DNA from: Opitutia bacterium
Lineage (GTDB): Bacteria > Verrucomicrobiota > Verrucomicrobiia > Opitutales > Opitutaceae
NCBI GenBank assembly: GCA_016190985.1
Contig: JACPPI010000009.1
Location: 1 to 64,000 of the forward strand
DNA: 64,000 nt
Direction of reading: 5' to 3'
Shown: one piece after another, positions 9,081 to 17,726 of the stretch
Numbering within the stretch: the stretch's first letter is position 1
Layout: each line of letters starts with the position of its first letter
Program-made: the position numbers and the translations under genes
Notes under the pieces: generated by a model
Databases searched by the model: none
Told to the model about the DNA's origin: nothing
The model's input: the letters and a program-made list of their open reading frames with translations, nothing else

Positions 9081-10718
9081 TCAATCGCCGGAGTAGCCGG
9101 GGATTTTTGAGACATCGACCGCGTCCACCTGGGCGGGTTCGAGGTAGTCCTTGGCATACCGCTCGTAGACGCGGGAGCGGATGAAGATGTCGAACAGGTC
9201 GGGGTCGATGTGGCCGTCGAGGCGCATCTTGCCGAGGAGGTGGAGCGACTCGGTGAGGGTCTTGCCCGGCTTGTAGGGCCGGTCGCGCGCGGTGAGGGCC
9301 TCGAAGATGTCGGCGATGCCCATGATGCGGGCCTGGACCGACATCTGGTCGCGGGTCAGGCCGCGCGGGTAACCCTTGCCGTCCATCCGCTCGTGGTGGC
9401 CGCCGGCGTATTCGGGGACATTCTTCAGGTGCCGCGGCCAGGGCAGCGCCTCCAGCATCTGGATGGTGACCTCGATGTGGTGGTTGATGATCTGCCGCTC
9501 GGCGGCGGTGAGCGTGCCGGCGCGGATGGTGAGGTTCTCGACCTCATCCGCCGTGAGAAAATCGACCTCCGCGCCCGCCGGGTTGCGCCAGCGGTATTTC
9601 TTCGCGATGGCGTGGACGCGCTCCTGGTCCCCGGGCGCCATGGTCTCGCCGCCGATGTTGCAGAGGCGGAGAAACTCGCGGTCTTCCTGGATTTCCCAGA
9701 GGCGCGCGCGGCAGGCCTGGTCCACGGCCTTGGCGTCGGCCCCGGGGACTGCGCCGGCGCGGAGCGCGGCCAGCTCGGCGTCGCGCCTGAGGATTTCAAA
9801 GCGGGTGTCGACGAGGTGGATGCGGTCGAAGAGCGTCTGGAGCTTGCGGGCCTTGTCCACGACATGGACCGGCGTGGTGACCTTGCCGCAGTCGTGGAGC
9901 AGCGCGGCGATCTTGAGCTCGTAGCGGTCCGTGTCGGTCAGGCGCCACTCCGCCAGCGGGCCGGACTTCGCCTCGTGGGCGGCCTCCGCCAGCAGCATGG
10001 TGAGGATGGGGACGCGGTGGCAGTGGCCGCCGGTGTAGGCGGACTTCTCGTCGATGGCCTTGTTGAGCAGGCCGACGAAGGACTCGAAGAGGTTTTCGAG
10101 CTGGAGGATGAGCAGCCGGTTGGTGAGCGCGACGGCGGCCTGCGAGGCGAGCGACTCGGCCAGGCGCTGGTCGGTCTCGCTGAACGGGACGATCTCCCCG
10201 GTGGCGCGGCTCCGGGCGTTGATGAGCTGGAGGACGCCGATGATTTCGTCGGCGTGGTTTTTCATCGGCACCGTCAGGAAGGACTGGGAACGATAACCGG
10301 TGTGGCGGTCGAAGGCCTTGGTGCCGGCAAAGTCGAAACCCTGTTCCTGGTAGGCGTCGGCAATGGCGACGGTGCGGCCTTTCAGCACGGAATAGGCCAC
10401 GACCGTCGAGTTGTTCTCGCGGCCCTGGGCATCGCGCAGCGCGATGGGCGCGTAGGGTATCTTTACGCCCGTGGTGCCGCCCATCGCTATGCGGAGCGAG
10501 TCGGTGCGGATGATGGCGAAGGTCAGGGTGTTCTTGCCGGGCTGGTGCCGGTAGAGCGTGCCGCCGTCGGCGTTGGTGATGTTTTTCACCGCGAGCAGGA
10601 TGGTCTCGAGCAGCCGGTCGAGGTTCTTTTCCTGCGACAACGCCACGCCGATCTGGTTGAGCTCCGCCAGACGCCGGATCGGGTCGTCGGGGGGCTCGGC
10701 TCTGGACGTTTTGACCAT
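9081..10718 (-). CDS. GAF / HD-GYP domain protein, probable cyclic-di-GMP phosphodiesterase
   Basis: 545 aa, soluble, no signal peptide. An N-terminal GAF domain (about residues 15-205) senses an unknown ligand. The HD-GYP domain begins about residue 210, with the HD pair in ALLHDCGKVTTP (~275) and the signature HHERMDGKGYPRGL (~446), both intact, so it should hydrolyse c-di-GMP. The HD and GYP motifs are about 170 residues apart, roughly 100 more than in the compact form of the domain. The extra stretch is charged and helical (LQTLFDRIHLVDTRFEILRR), as in one known HD-GYP subgroup. It stands alone, with the glycosyltransferase gene upstream on the same strand direction but 43 bases away. Confidence 0.9.
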   Translation of the reverse strand: MVKTSRAEPPDDPIRRLAELNQIGVALSQEKNLDRLLETILLAVKNITNADGGTLYRHQPGKNTLTFAIIRTDSLRIAMGGTTGVKIPYAPIALRDAQGRENNSTVVAYSVLKGRTVAIADAYQEQGFDFAGTKAFDRHTGYRSQSFLTVPMKNHADEIIGVLQLINARSRATGEIVPFSETDQRLAESLASQAAVALTNRLLILQLENLFESFVGLLNKAIDEKSAYTGGHCHRVPILTMLLAEAAHEAKSGPLAEWRLTDTDRYELKIAALLHDCGKVTTPVHVVDKARKLQTLFDRIHLVDTRFEILRRDAELAALRAGAVPGADAKAVDQACRARLWEIQEDREFLRLCNIGGETMAPGDQERVHAIAKKYRWRNPAGAEVDFLTADEVENLTIRAGTLTAAERQIINHHIEVTIQMLEALPWPRHLKNVPEYAGGHHERMDGKGYPRGLTRDQMSVQARIMGIADIFEALTARDRPYKPGKTLTESLHLLGKMRLDGHIDPDLFDIFIRSRVYERYAKDYLEPAQVDAVDVSKIPGYSGD

Positions 10719-10761
10719 GCCCGCAGTCTAGACCGGCTTCGGCGGCCGGTTCAACTCCCGC

Positions 10762-11910
10762 TTACACCCGGTTACGCTTCAGTTCCCGCAGCCGGTAAAA
10801 GGTGCCGCGCCAGGTGACGCCCCCGGTCCAGTGCGTGACGGCCATCGAGCGGAGCAGGATGTAGCTGAACACCGCCAGGCCGAGCGGCAGGAACAGCCCG
10901 TGCCACCAGCGGCCGCCGGCGAAACGCGGCTGGTCGCAACCCACCGCGAGCATGAATGCGACCGCCCCGGCGTAGCACCACCAGACCGGCCCGGTCGCGA
11001 CAAACAGCGCCATCACCGGCCAGAGGCAAAGGAGCAGCACCGCGAGCACCCCCAGCGGCGGCACCCAGAAACGATAATCGGCGCCGGCGTAGGCGTTCTT
11101 CGTCAATCCGCGGATCATTTCGCCCAGCGTGGCATACCAGGAGACCGAGATCGCCCCGGCCCCGAGCACAAACTCGCTGAATCCGCCCGCCTTCATAAGC
11201 TTGCCGAGCTTGATGTCGTCGTCCGGCCGGAGGCGCAACGGCTCGTGGCCGCCCATTTTCCGATAAGTGGAGGCGCGGACGAGATTGAAGGCGCCCACCC
11301 CGCCGTGGGCCGGGCTGCGCGGATCGGGAATCCGCCACGGGCGGAGGCCGACCGTGAAGGCCACGCTGAAGGCGTTCACGCAAATCCCGAGCCAGTGCCC
11401 GTGCTCGCTGAGCCGGGGCACGGCGGCGAGATGATCCAGCGACTGGGCGCGGGCGTGGGCCACGGCCCGTCGCAGCACCTCCGGCTGGAAATGGACGTCG
11501 GCATCGGTGAAGAGGATCCACTCGCCGGTGGCGCGGGCCGCGCCGAGGTGCAACGCATGGTTCTTGCCGATCCAGCCGTCGGGCAGCGTGCGGACATGCT
11601 CCACCTGCAACCGCGGGTTGGCCGCGGCCAGCCGGTCGAGCTGGGCCCCGGTGTCGTCCTCCGAGCGGTCGTTGACCGCGATGACCTCCAGGTCGGGGTA
11701 GTCGAGGGCCAGGATGGTCGGCACGGCGGCCCCGATGGCCTCGGTTTCATTGCGGGCGGCCAAAACCACGGAGACGCGCGGCCAGGCCGTGGGATTGGGC
11801 GCGGCGAGGGTGGCCAGCCGTTTCAGCCGGCGGTTGCCGCGCATGACCTCCTGCGCGATTAGCAGCCAGAAGAGCAGGATGAGCGCAGCAGCGGCGAGAG
11901 AGGGACTCAT
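10762..11910 (-). CDS. membrane-associated family 2 glycosyltransferase
   Basis: 382 aa, start ATG at 11910 giving an N-terminal membrane helix (SLAAAALILLFWLLIAQEV). The GT-A catalytic domain follows: SVVLAARNETEAI (nucleotide-sugar site), VIAVNDRSEDDT, LPDGWIGKNHALHLGA, the DXD-type motif in ILFTDADVHF (~residue 145), and RPDDDIKLGKLMKAGG near the acceptor site. Two or three C-terminal membrane helices (LGVLAVLLLCLWPVMALFV and others) follow. This organisation resembles the glycosyltransferases of carotenoid or hopanoid modification, but the sequence does not identify the acceptor. It should work at the cytoplasmic face of the inner membrane. No neighbour suggests the pathway. Confidence 0.85.
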   Translation of the reverse strand: MSPSLAAAALILLFWLLIAQEVMRGNRRLKRLATLAAPNPTAWPRVSVVLAARNETEAIGAAVPTILALDYPDLEVIAVNDRSEDDTGAQLDRLAAANPRLQVEHVRTLPDGWIGKNHALHLGAARATGEWILFTDADVHFQPEVLRRAVAHARAQSLDHLAAVPRLSEHGHWLGICVNAFSVAFTVGLRPWRIPDPRSPAHGGVGAFNLVRASTYRKMGGHEPLRLRPDDDIKLGKLMKAGGFSEFVLGAGAISVSWYATLGEMIRGLTKNAYAGADYRFWVPPLGVLAVLLLCLWPVMALFVATGPVWWCYAGAVAFMLAVGCDQPRFAGGRWWHGLFLPLGLAVFSYILLRSMAVTHWTGGVTWRGTFYRLRELKRNRV

Positions 11911-11967
11911 GGGTTGACCCCGGACAATTGCTGCGAAGCGCGTTGAGGTCAACGCGCTCCACCAACC

Positions 11968-13299
11968 TCACATCGGCGGGTTGGTGCCGCCGGGGACGAG
12001 ACGCTCGATCTTCACCCGGCGGGCGCGCTCGGCGTTGGCCTCGGTGACATGCAGGCGGTATTCGCCGACCGTGATTTTGTCGTCGCGCTTGGGCACATGG
12101 CCGAGGTGGCGCTGGGTCCAGGTGGCGACGGTTTCGCGGGGCGTCCACTCGAGCGGCCAGCCGGTCTCGGCCTGCAACTCGCGCATAGTGAGCGAGCCGC
12201 TGACCGTGATGGCGTTCGCCGTGCGCTCGTAGATGGGGCCGCTTTCGATGTCGGTCTCGTCCCGGATGTCGCCGACGATCTCCTCCAGCACGTCCTCCAG
12301 CGTGACGAGCCCGGCGAGCGCCTTCTTCTCATCGAGCACAACGGCCAGGTGGCTGCGCGCGGTGCGGAAGCGCTCGATCATGGTGTGGATGGGCGTGGTG
12401 AGCCCGAACGCCAGCGCCGGGCGCAGGAGCGGCTCGAACGAGGCCTCGGGCCCGAGGGCCTGGATCTGCCAGAGCCATTCGCGCACAAGGAGCAGGCCGA
12501 CAACCCGGTCGAGCGAGCCGGTGCAGACCGGGTAGCGGCTGTGGCCGTTGATCTGGGCGGTGCGCAGGTTCTCGGCCTGCGGCCGGTCCAGCCACAGCGC
12601 CACGACCTGGTCGCGCGGGCGCATGATTTGCTGCGCCGTGGTCTGCCGGACGCGCAGCGACTGCACCATGAGTTTGTTGATCAAGGCGTCGCCGGGATGG
12701 CTGTGCCGGGCGTGGGAAAACACATATTCCAGCTCCTCTGGCCCGAGCACGTGGTCGCTCGCACCGGCCGGATCCACGCCGAGCGCGCGCAACAGCACGT
12801 TGGCGCTGAGGTTCAACAGACGGATGAAGGGATAGAAGCAGTAATAGAAGCCCACGAGCGGAGCGGACACCCACAGCGACACCTTGGGCGCCCGCTGGAT
12901 GGCGATCGCCTTCGGGCCCAGCTCGCCAAAGACGATATGCACAAAGGTGATCATCGTGAACGCCACCGCGAAGGAGATGGACGACACCATGGCCGGATCC
13001 AGCACCCCGAGCCGGGCCAGGTAGGGGGCCAGGCGCTCCGCGAGGATGGGTTCGCCGACCCACCCCAGCCCGAGGCTGGCCAGAGTGATCCCCAGTTGCG
13101 TCGCCGAGATCATGGCCCCGAGGTGTCCGTTGGCCCACAACGCCCATTTCACCCGCCAACCACCCGTTTTCAGCATGGGTCGGAGCTGGCTGGTGCGGAC
13201 CTTCACCAAGGCGAACTCGGCGGCCACGAAGAAGCCGTTGGCGAGGACGATCGCAAAGATGAGGAGGGCCTCAAGGGTGATGCCGAAGAGGGCGTGCAT
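11968..13299 (-). CDS. CNNM / CorC-HlyC family transporter-associated protein (DUF21-CBS-CorC_HlyC)
   Basis: 443 aa. Layout: N-terminal DUF21 membrane domain with about four helices (residues ~1-190; ALLIFAIVLANGFFVAAEFA), a CBS pair (~205-325; MRPRDQVVALWLD, then ALAGLVTLEDVLEEIVGDI), and a C-terminal CorC_HlyC domain (~345-430) ending in ERARRVKIERLVP. Members of this family bind nucleotide at the CBS pair and are implicated in Mg2+/Co2+ efflux; the older 'hemolysin' label is historical. The two conserved acidic residues of the CBS hinge (EDVLEEIVGDIRDE) are present. Monocistronic here, between a glycosyltransferase and a symporter that read the same way. Confidence 0.9.
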   Translation of the reverse strand: MHALFGITLEALLIFAIVLANGFFVAAEFALVKVRTSQLRPMLKTGGWRVKWALWANGHLGAMISATQLGITLASLGLGWVGEPILAERLAPYLARLGVLDPAMVSSISFAVAFTMITFVHIVFGELGPKAIAIQRAPKVSLWVSAPLVGFYYCFYPFIRLLNLSANVLLRALGVDPAGASDHVLGPEELEYVFSHARHSHPGDALINKLMVQSLRVRQTTAQQIMRPRDQVVALWLDRPQAENLRTAQINGHSRYPVCTGSLDRVVGLLLVREWLWQIQALGPEASFEPLLRPALAFGLTTPIHTMIERFRTARSHLAVVLDEKKALAGLVTLEDVLEEIVGDIRDETDIESGPIYERTANAITVSGSLTMRELQAETGWPLEWTPRETVATWTQRHLGHVPKRDDKITVGEYRLHVTEANAERARRVKIERLVPGGTNPPM

Positions 13300-13396
13300 G
13301 GCGTGACGGTCCGCGAACCTACGGCCCCGCGCCTGCCGGGCAAATCATTTGGCCCCGCCCGAGATTAACCCATAACGGCCCAACTGCTTAGGCCGA

Positions 13397-14707
13397 TCAC
13401 GCCTTCGGGCCGGTGTCGGCGAGGAACGCGGCGGCCTTTTTGTCGTCGAACTCCCCTTCCCACCGGGCCACGACCACGCTGGCGAGGCAGTTGCCGAGCA
13501 CGTTCACCGAGGTGCGCGCCATGTCGAGCAAGGCGTCGACCCCGAGGATGAGGAAGGCGCCGGCCAGTGGCAGCTTGAAGGATTCCAATGCCGCCACCAG
13601 CACGACGAACGACGCGCGCGGCACGGCGGCGACGCCCTTCGAGGTCAGCATGAGCACCAGCATCATGGTGATCTGCTCGCCGAGGCCGAAATGGATGCCG
13701 GTGGTGGTCTCGGCGGCCTGCGCCACGAACACCGACGCCACCGCGAGATGCAGCGTGGAGCCGTCGAGGTTGAAGGAATAGCCGAACGGCAGCACGAAGC
13801 CGACGATGCCGCGCGGCACGCCGACCTTTTCCATGTTCTCAAAGGCCTTGGGCAGCGCGGCCTCGCTGTTGGCGGTGGCGAAGGCCAGCGTGAACGGCTC
13901 GCGCACGGCCTTGACGAAGGGCTTGAGCGGCACCCGCGCGATCCAGATCACCAGGCCGAAGACGAGGACCACGAAGATCACCAGCGCGCTGTAAAGGGTG
14001 AGGATCAGCTTGCCCAGCGCGACCAGCGAACCGAGCCCCTGATGCCCGACCGTGACGGCGATCGCCGCGCCGACGCCGAAGGGCGCGAACTTCATGATGA
14101 GGCCGGCGAACTTGAACATGACCTGCGTGAGGCTGCCGCAGAAATCAAAGACCGGCTTGCCGGCCTCGCCGGCCGCGATTACCGCCATCGCGAAGATCAC
14201 CGCGAAGATCACGACCTGCAGCACGTCGTTGCGCGCCATCGAGTCCATGATGCTCACGGGGAACATGTGCAGGATGATCTCCGTCAGGGTCTGGGGCTTG
14301 GCCAGGCCGGCCGTGGACTGGGCGCTGTCGGTGACCAGTTTCACTCCCGCGCCCGGCTGGGCGACGTTGACGGCCAGCAGCCCGAAGAAGAGCGCCAGGG
14401 TCGTGACGATCTCGAAGTAAAGCAGCGCCTTGCCGCCGATGCGGAGCGATTTCTTCATGTCCCCCGCCCCGGCGAAGCCCTGCACCACGCTCGCGAAGAT
14501 CAGCGGCGCGATCATCACCTTGATCAGGTGGAGGAAGACGTCGCGGACCAGCGTCATCCACTTGTCCCAGCCGGCGCGGGCCTCGGGTGACAGATCGCTC
14601 ATCCACCAGCCGAGGGCGACGCCCACGACGAGGCCGAGCATGATCTGTTGCGTGAGGGAGAACTGATACCACTGGCGCGGCGTGGCGGCCTCGGCGGGAG
14701 CGGACAT
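13397..14707 (-). CDS. dicarboxylate/amino acid:cation symporter (DAACS family)
   Basis: 436 aa, multi-spanning inner membrane protein of the GltP/DctA superfamily that couples Na+ or H+ to uptake of acidic amino acids or C4-dicarboxylates. Family hallmarks: the serine-rich re-entrant region (FATANSEAALPKAFENME), then GFVLPFGYSFNLDGSTLH with the conserved NxDG cation/substrate site, and MLTSKGVAAVPRASFVVL as the second hairpin. The last helix carries DMARTSVNVLGN, whose Asp and Asn bind substrate and cation in relatives. Length is normal. Substrate cannot be chosen from these motifs alone: there is an R two positions after the D, as in aspartate/glutamate or C4-dicarboxylate members. It is divergent from the CPBP protease gene. 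Confidence 0.9.
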   Translation of the reverse strand: MSAPAEAATPRQWYQFSLTQQIMLGLVVGVALGWWMSDLSPEARAGWDKWMTLVRDVFLHLIKVMIAPLIFASVVQGFAGAGDMKKSLRIGGKALLYFEIVTTLALFFGLLAVNVAQPGAGVKLVTDSAQSTAGLAKPQTLTEIILHMFPVSIMDSMARNDVLQVVIFAVIFAMAVIAAGEAGKPVFDFCGSLTQVMFKFAGLIMKFAPFGVGAAIAVTVGHQGLGSLVALGKLILTLYSALVIFVVLVFGLVIWIARVPLKPFVKAVREPFTLAFATANSEAALPKAFENMEKVGVPRGIVGFVLPFGYSFNLDGSTLHLAVASVFVAQAAETTTGIHFGLGEQITMMLVLMLTSKGVAAVPRASFVVLVAALESFKLPLAGAFLILGVDALLDMARTSVNVLGNCLASVVVARWEGEFDDKKAAAFLADTGPKA

Positions 14708-14826
14708 GTTGGGTGCCGGGAATCTACCGGCTGGAATGCAGCTGGCGAGTGAAAGTTGCGGGGCCGCGATCTGCCGGTCAGTTTGCGAGTTGTCCGGACC
14801 CAGCCCGCAGTCCAGGCTGGACCTTG

Positions 14827-15609
14827 ATGAACAAGGCCGATTGGCGATTACTGGGCGTGTTGGTGGCCGGCGGCCTGCTGGGCGTGCTGGGCAGCGCGCC
14901 CTTCATGCTGCCGTTGTTGCGCGCCGCCGTGGAAAAAATTCCCGGCCCCCTGCCCTTGCCCCTGCCGCTGCTTTTCGCCCTGGGCCTGCTCCAACAAGCC
15001 GTGCTGGTTGCCGTGCTCACCGGCCTGGGGCTCATGCTGGCCCGGAAAATCGGCCTCGGTGCGCCGCTGCTGGAAGGCTGGTTGACCGGCCACCGTCCGG
15101 GCCCGGCCCGGGGGCCCACGCTCCGGCTGTCCGCCTTGCTGGGCGCCGCGGTCGGCATCGTTCTCTCCCTCCTCCTCTATTTTTGGTTGCTGCCCCGGCT
15201 CCCGCAGCTGCCGCTGGCGACCGCGGCGGGGCTGCCCGTGTGGCAACGGATCGGGGCGTGCTTCGGCGGCATGGTGGAGGAACTCCTGCTGCGGCTGTTC
15301 CTGATGTCTCTGCTGGCCTGGCTGCTCGGCAAGGTCTGGCGCGGGACAGACGGACGGCCAGGATCGCCGGCGATGTGGCTGGCCAACGTGGTTGCGGCGG
15401 TGCTCTTCGGCCTGGGCCACCTGCCCAGTGCCTCCCTCTTCCTGCCCATCACCCCGCTGGTGGTCATCGCCGCCCTGCTGCTGAACGGCCTGGCCGGCCT
15501 CGTCTTCGGCTGGCTCTGCTGGCGGCGGGGGATCGAGGCCGCCATGGCGGCCCATTTCAGCTGCGGTGTTTTTGTCTGGGTCATCACGCCGGCGTTTGTT
15601 TCCGTGTGA
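14827..15609 (+). CDS. CPBP family intramembrane metalloprotease
   Basis: 260 aa with about seven hydrophobic segments. Start ATG 14827 (MNKADWRLLGVLVAGG) is chosen because it begins at the first helix; the frame continues upstream without membrane character. The three conserved motifs of CAAX-protease/bacteriocin-processing (Abi) proteins are present: EELLLR (E-E-x-x-x-R, ~residue 155), FGLGHLP (F-x-x-x-H, ~198) and AHFSCGV with the last conserved His (~245). The glutamates and histidines would bind zinc within the membrane. Substrate unknown; the family includes prenyl-protein proteases and self-immunity proteins. It is followed by the tRNA gene on the opposite strand. Confidence 0.85.
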   Translation: MNKADWRLLGVLVAGGLLGVLGSAPFMLPLLRAAVEKIPGPLPLPLPLLFALGLLQQAVLVAVLTGLGLMLARKIGLGAPLLEGWLTGHRPGPARGPTLRLSALLGAAVGIVLSLLLYFWLLPRLPQLPLATAAGLPVWQRIGACFGGMVEELLLRLFLMSLLAWLLGKVWRGTDGRPGSPAMWLANVVAAVLFGLGHLPSASLFLPITPLVVIAALLLNGLAGLVFGWLCWRRGIEAAMAAHFSCGVFVWVITPAFVSV

Positions 15610-15651
15610 CTGGAGTCGGCCTGCCATCCGCAGCTCCGCAGGAGCGAAGGA

Positions 15652-15727
<76 letters not shown>

Positions 15728-15854
15728 GTGGGCGCGACTTTGTCGCGAACAAGGGAAAGGTGACAAGTGACAAGTGGCCGGACCGATCCCGGGCCCCTGT
15801 CGGCCACGCGGCGCTCGCCGCGCTGGCCCGGTCACGGGCCGGCGCGCGGCCGGA

Positions 15855-16175
15855 TCAGTAGATCGCTTTCTTGCTGCGGGCCGATTGGTCCGGGCCGAGG
15901 CCCTCGTAATTGTGGACGCTGCCCGCGCTGTCGGCCCACAGCGGCAGGTTGTCCTTGCGGGCCAGCTTCATGTTCAGCACGCCGGCCTTCATGGTCTCGT
16001 AGTCGGTGAACATCTTCTTGCACTCGGGGCCGCACTGCTCGGTGAAGCTGCCGAGGCGCAGCATGTAGAGGTTGACGGCGGCGTAGACCAGATCCTCGGG
16101 CTGGCAGCCGAAGGCCGCGGCGGCGCGCTCGATCGGCGCGTATTCCGCGTGATCCAGATGTAGTTTGATGGTCAT
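15855..16175 (-). CDS. conserved-looking small cytoplasmic protein, unknown function
   Basis: 106 aa. The ATG at 16175 is chosen because a strong GGGGAGGA Shine-Dalgarno lies about eight bases upstream; the longer frame has no such signal. The protein is mixed alpha/beta, without membrane helices. The first 45 residues (MTIKLHLDHAEYAPIERAAA, then a Cys-containing helix and VYAAVNLYMLRLG) resemble a short strand followed by two helices, as in ribbon-helix-helix DNA-binding proteins, but the match is too weak to call. Three cysteines (about 22, 48 and 52: FGCQPED, EQCGPECKKM) could bind metal. Genomic context (tRNA on one side, 460 bp without a clear gene on the other) gives no clue. Confidence 0.7.
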   Translation of the reverse strand: MTIKLHLDHAEYAPIERAAAAFGCQPEDLVYAAVNLYMLRLGSFTEQCGPECKKMFTDYETMKAGVLNMKLARKDNLPLWADSAGSVHNYEGLGPDQSARSKKAIY

Positions 16176-16639
16176 GGTTCGGTCCTCCCCGGGTTGGCGG
16201 GCGTTCACCCACGGGCGGCGGGATTTGATGGCTTCATTATGCACCCGCGGCACCCGGCGCACTGGGCATAATTTGGCGAATGGTGGGCACCGGTTGCGGG
16301 GTGCTCCGGCCAAAAGCCAGGGCGAAAGCCCGACGGTGGCGCGCCCGGGCAACAAAACCCGTCTCTGGCGGACCGACTGGCGCCGGGCGCGGGAAATCGG
16401 GCCGCTTCCAAGCGCGAGACCAGACCGGAGCGCGGATTATTCGAGCGCTGCGCCGGACCCCGAACCCATCAGCCCGGACCGGACACCGGGTGTCATGCAC
16501 GATCCTCCTCGCGCCTACCTGGAAATCGTCGCCGATTATTCCCGCCAGCCCCCGCCGGCCGATTGGGACGGCGCTTTCGTGATGAAGGAAAAGTGAGCGG
16601 GCCGCGCCGGCCAGAATCCGGAGGCGCGGACCCCTCTCC
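16176..16639. other. 464-bp stretch without a convincing gene
   Basis: Contains the promoter side of the 106-aa gene and otherwise only overlapping open frames on both strands, as expected in high-GC sequence. The best candidate is a 33-codon plus-strand frame at 16495-16596 (ATG, MHDPPRAYLEIVADYSRQPP..., ending in FVMKEK), which reads like protein but has no ribosome binding site and no family match. I do not annotate it as a gene. Confidence 0.4.
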
Positions 16640-17524
16640 TTAAAACTCCTTCTGGAGCATCACCCCTTGGGCGTGGCCGCCAAAGAACGGGGCCAGCGCG
16701 AGCGCACCGGGCTTGGCCCGGTCGTGGCGATGCACGATGGCCCGCCCGACCACCGTGCCGATGATCGCGCCGGCCACCACATCGCTCGTGAAGTGCGCGT
16801 TCTGCTCTATGCGCGAGTAGCCGACCACGCCCGCGAGGCCGTAGGCCACCCCCTGCACCCACCACTGGTCATAGTGGGCCGCGATGACGGACGCGACGGC
16901 GAAGGCCTGGGTCGTGTGGCCCGAGGGAAACGAGTCGTTGCCGCTGAACGATCGGAACTCAAAGGTGTTGGTCGCGGTGCTCGGCCGCACGCGGCCCACG
17001 GTGAACTTGAGCACTGGCGCGATGATGCCGCTGGCGATGATGCTCGCGGTCACTCCGTCCATCGCCACGGCCTTCGCTTTGTCATCTTTGGCCCAATAGC
17101 CATAGGCCTCGAACCCGCCCAGCACCAGGAACGAATAGGTCGAGCCGAACCGTTGCGCCTGCTTCGTGAACTGGTCGAGTTCCGGGGTGCGCTCTTCCTG
17201 CGCCTCTGTCTTGGTGTTGCCGTCGAGGACCGACACCCCGGCGACCAGACCGGTCAGGCCGCCGGCCAGCAGCCATTCCTGCCGCTCCCAACGGAGCGGA
17301 GACGTGAGGATACCCTGCGTGTCGTCTGCCAGCAGATGCAGGTAATCGCGGGAGAACAGACTGTCCGGCCGCCGAGCAGGGGACGATCCGCCACTGCCGG
17401 CGAGGAGATCATTAACCGCCCATGCGTGCTGCGTTTGAGCCGCCAGCGGCAAGACCGTGGCCAAAAAAAGCGCAACCCAAGGCCGCCTGCCCGGAAGCCG
17501 CCGGGCCGGAGCATGTGTTTGCAT
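16640..17524 (-). CDS. exported PAP2 family phosphatase
   Basis: 294 aa with a basic, hydrophobic N-terminus that looks like a signal peptide (VALFLATVLPLAAQ). The three phosphatidic-acid-phosphatase motifs are intact: KFTVGRVRP (motif 1, ~185), SFPSGHTTQAF (motif 2, ~215; the His is the acid/base) and SRIEQNAHFTSDVVAG (motif 3, ~255; the His is the phosphate nucleophile). It should dephosphorylate a lipid phosphate, probably undecaprenyl or phosphatidyl phosphate, at the outer face of the inner membrane or in the periplasm. The ~150 residues before motif 1 are longer than in minimal PAP2 enzymes and contain two hydrophobic stretches. It follows the PFP gene and its terminator, so it is probably transcribed separately. 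Confidence 0.9.
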   Translation of the reverse strand: MQTHAPARRLPGRRPWVALFLATVLPLAAQTQHAWAVNDLLAGSGGSSPARRPDSLFSRDYLHLLADDTQGILTSPLRWERQEWLLAGGLTGLVAGVSVLDGNTKTEAQEERTPELDQFTKQAQRFGSTYSFLVLGGFEAYGYWAKDDKAKAVAMDGVTASIIASGIIAPVLKFTVGRVRPSTATNTFEFRSFSGNDSFPSGHTTQAFAVASVIAAHYDQWWVQGVAYGLAGVVGYSRIEQNAHFTSDVVAGAIIGTVVGRAIVHRHDRAKPGALALAPFFGGHAQGVMLQKEF

Positions 17525-17600
17525 CCCGGCATGGACTTGGCCCGCCCGAGGTTGTTCCCGCAGCTGGCATCTTTTTCCGGAAAACGCGCGGGGGGTGCAT

Positions 17601-17627
17601 AAAAAAGCCGGCCCTCGCGGACCGGCT
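17601..17627 (-). terminator. rho-independent terminator downstream of the PFP gene
   Basis: Read on the minus strand: a 9-bp stem AGCCGGTCC/GGGCCGGCT (one G-U pair) closed by a GCGA tetraloop, followed directly by six T residues (complement of the A run at 17601-17606). It lies about 100 bases after the PFP stop, beyond a dispersed repeat that sits between them. It is the clearest intrinsic terminator in the window. Confidence 0.85.
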
Positions 17628-17640
17628 CTTGGAATTGTTT

Positions 17641-17717
17641 GTCATCGCAAGGCGGGCCGGCCGTGGCGGCCGGCCGGTCCATCTGGACTGCTTCGTCGCC
17701 GCGCTTCTCGCAATGAC
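17641..17717. repeat. dispersed 77-bp palindromic repeat, GTCATTGCGAG family
   Basis: Inverted ends GTCATCGCAAG and CTTCTCGCAATGAC (the right end is the better preserved), with a GC-rich self-complementary centre (GGCCGGCC...GGCCGGCC). The right half GCTTCGTCGCCGCGCTTCTC matches the second copy at 51663-51740. It lies between the PFP stop codon and its terminator, so it is transcribed as 3' UTR. Confidence 0.8.
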
Positions 17718-17726
17718 GTTGGGCGT

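Noticed and set aside
16165-16596. 143-codon plus-strand frame
   Set aside because: Begins inside the start of the opposite gene and reads as unstructured Arg/Pro-rich sequence; no ribosome binding site. Only the last 33 codons look protein-like.
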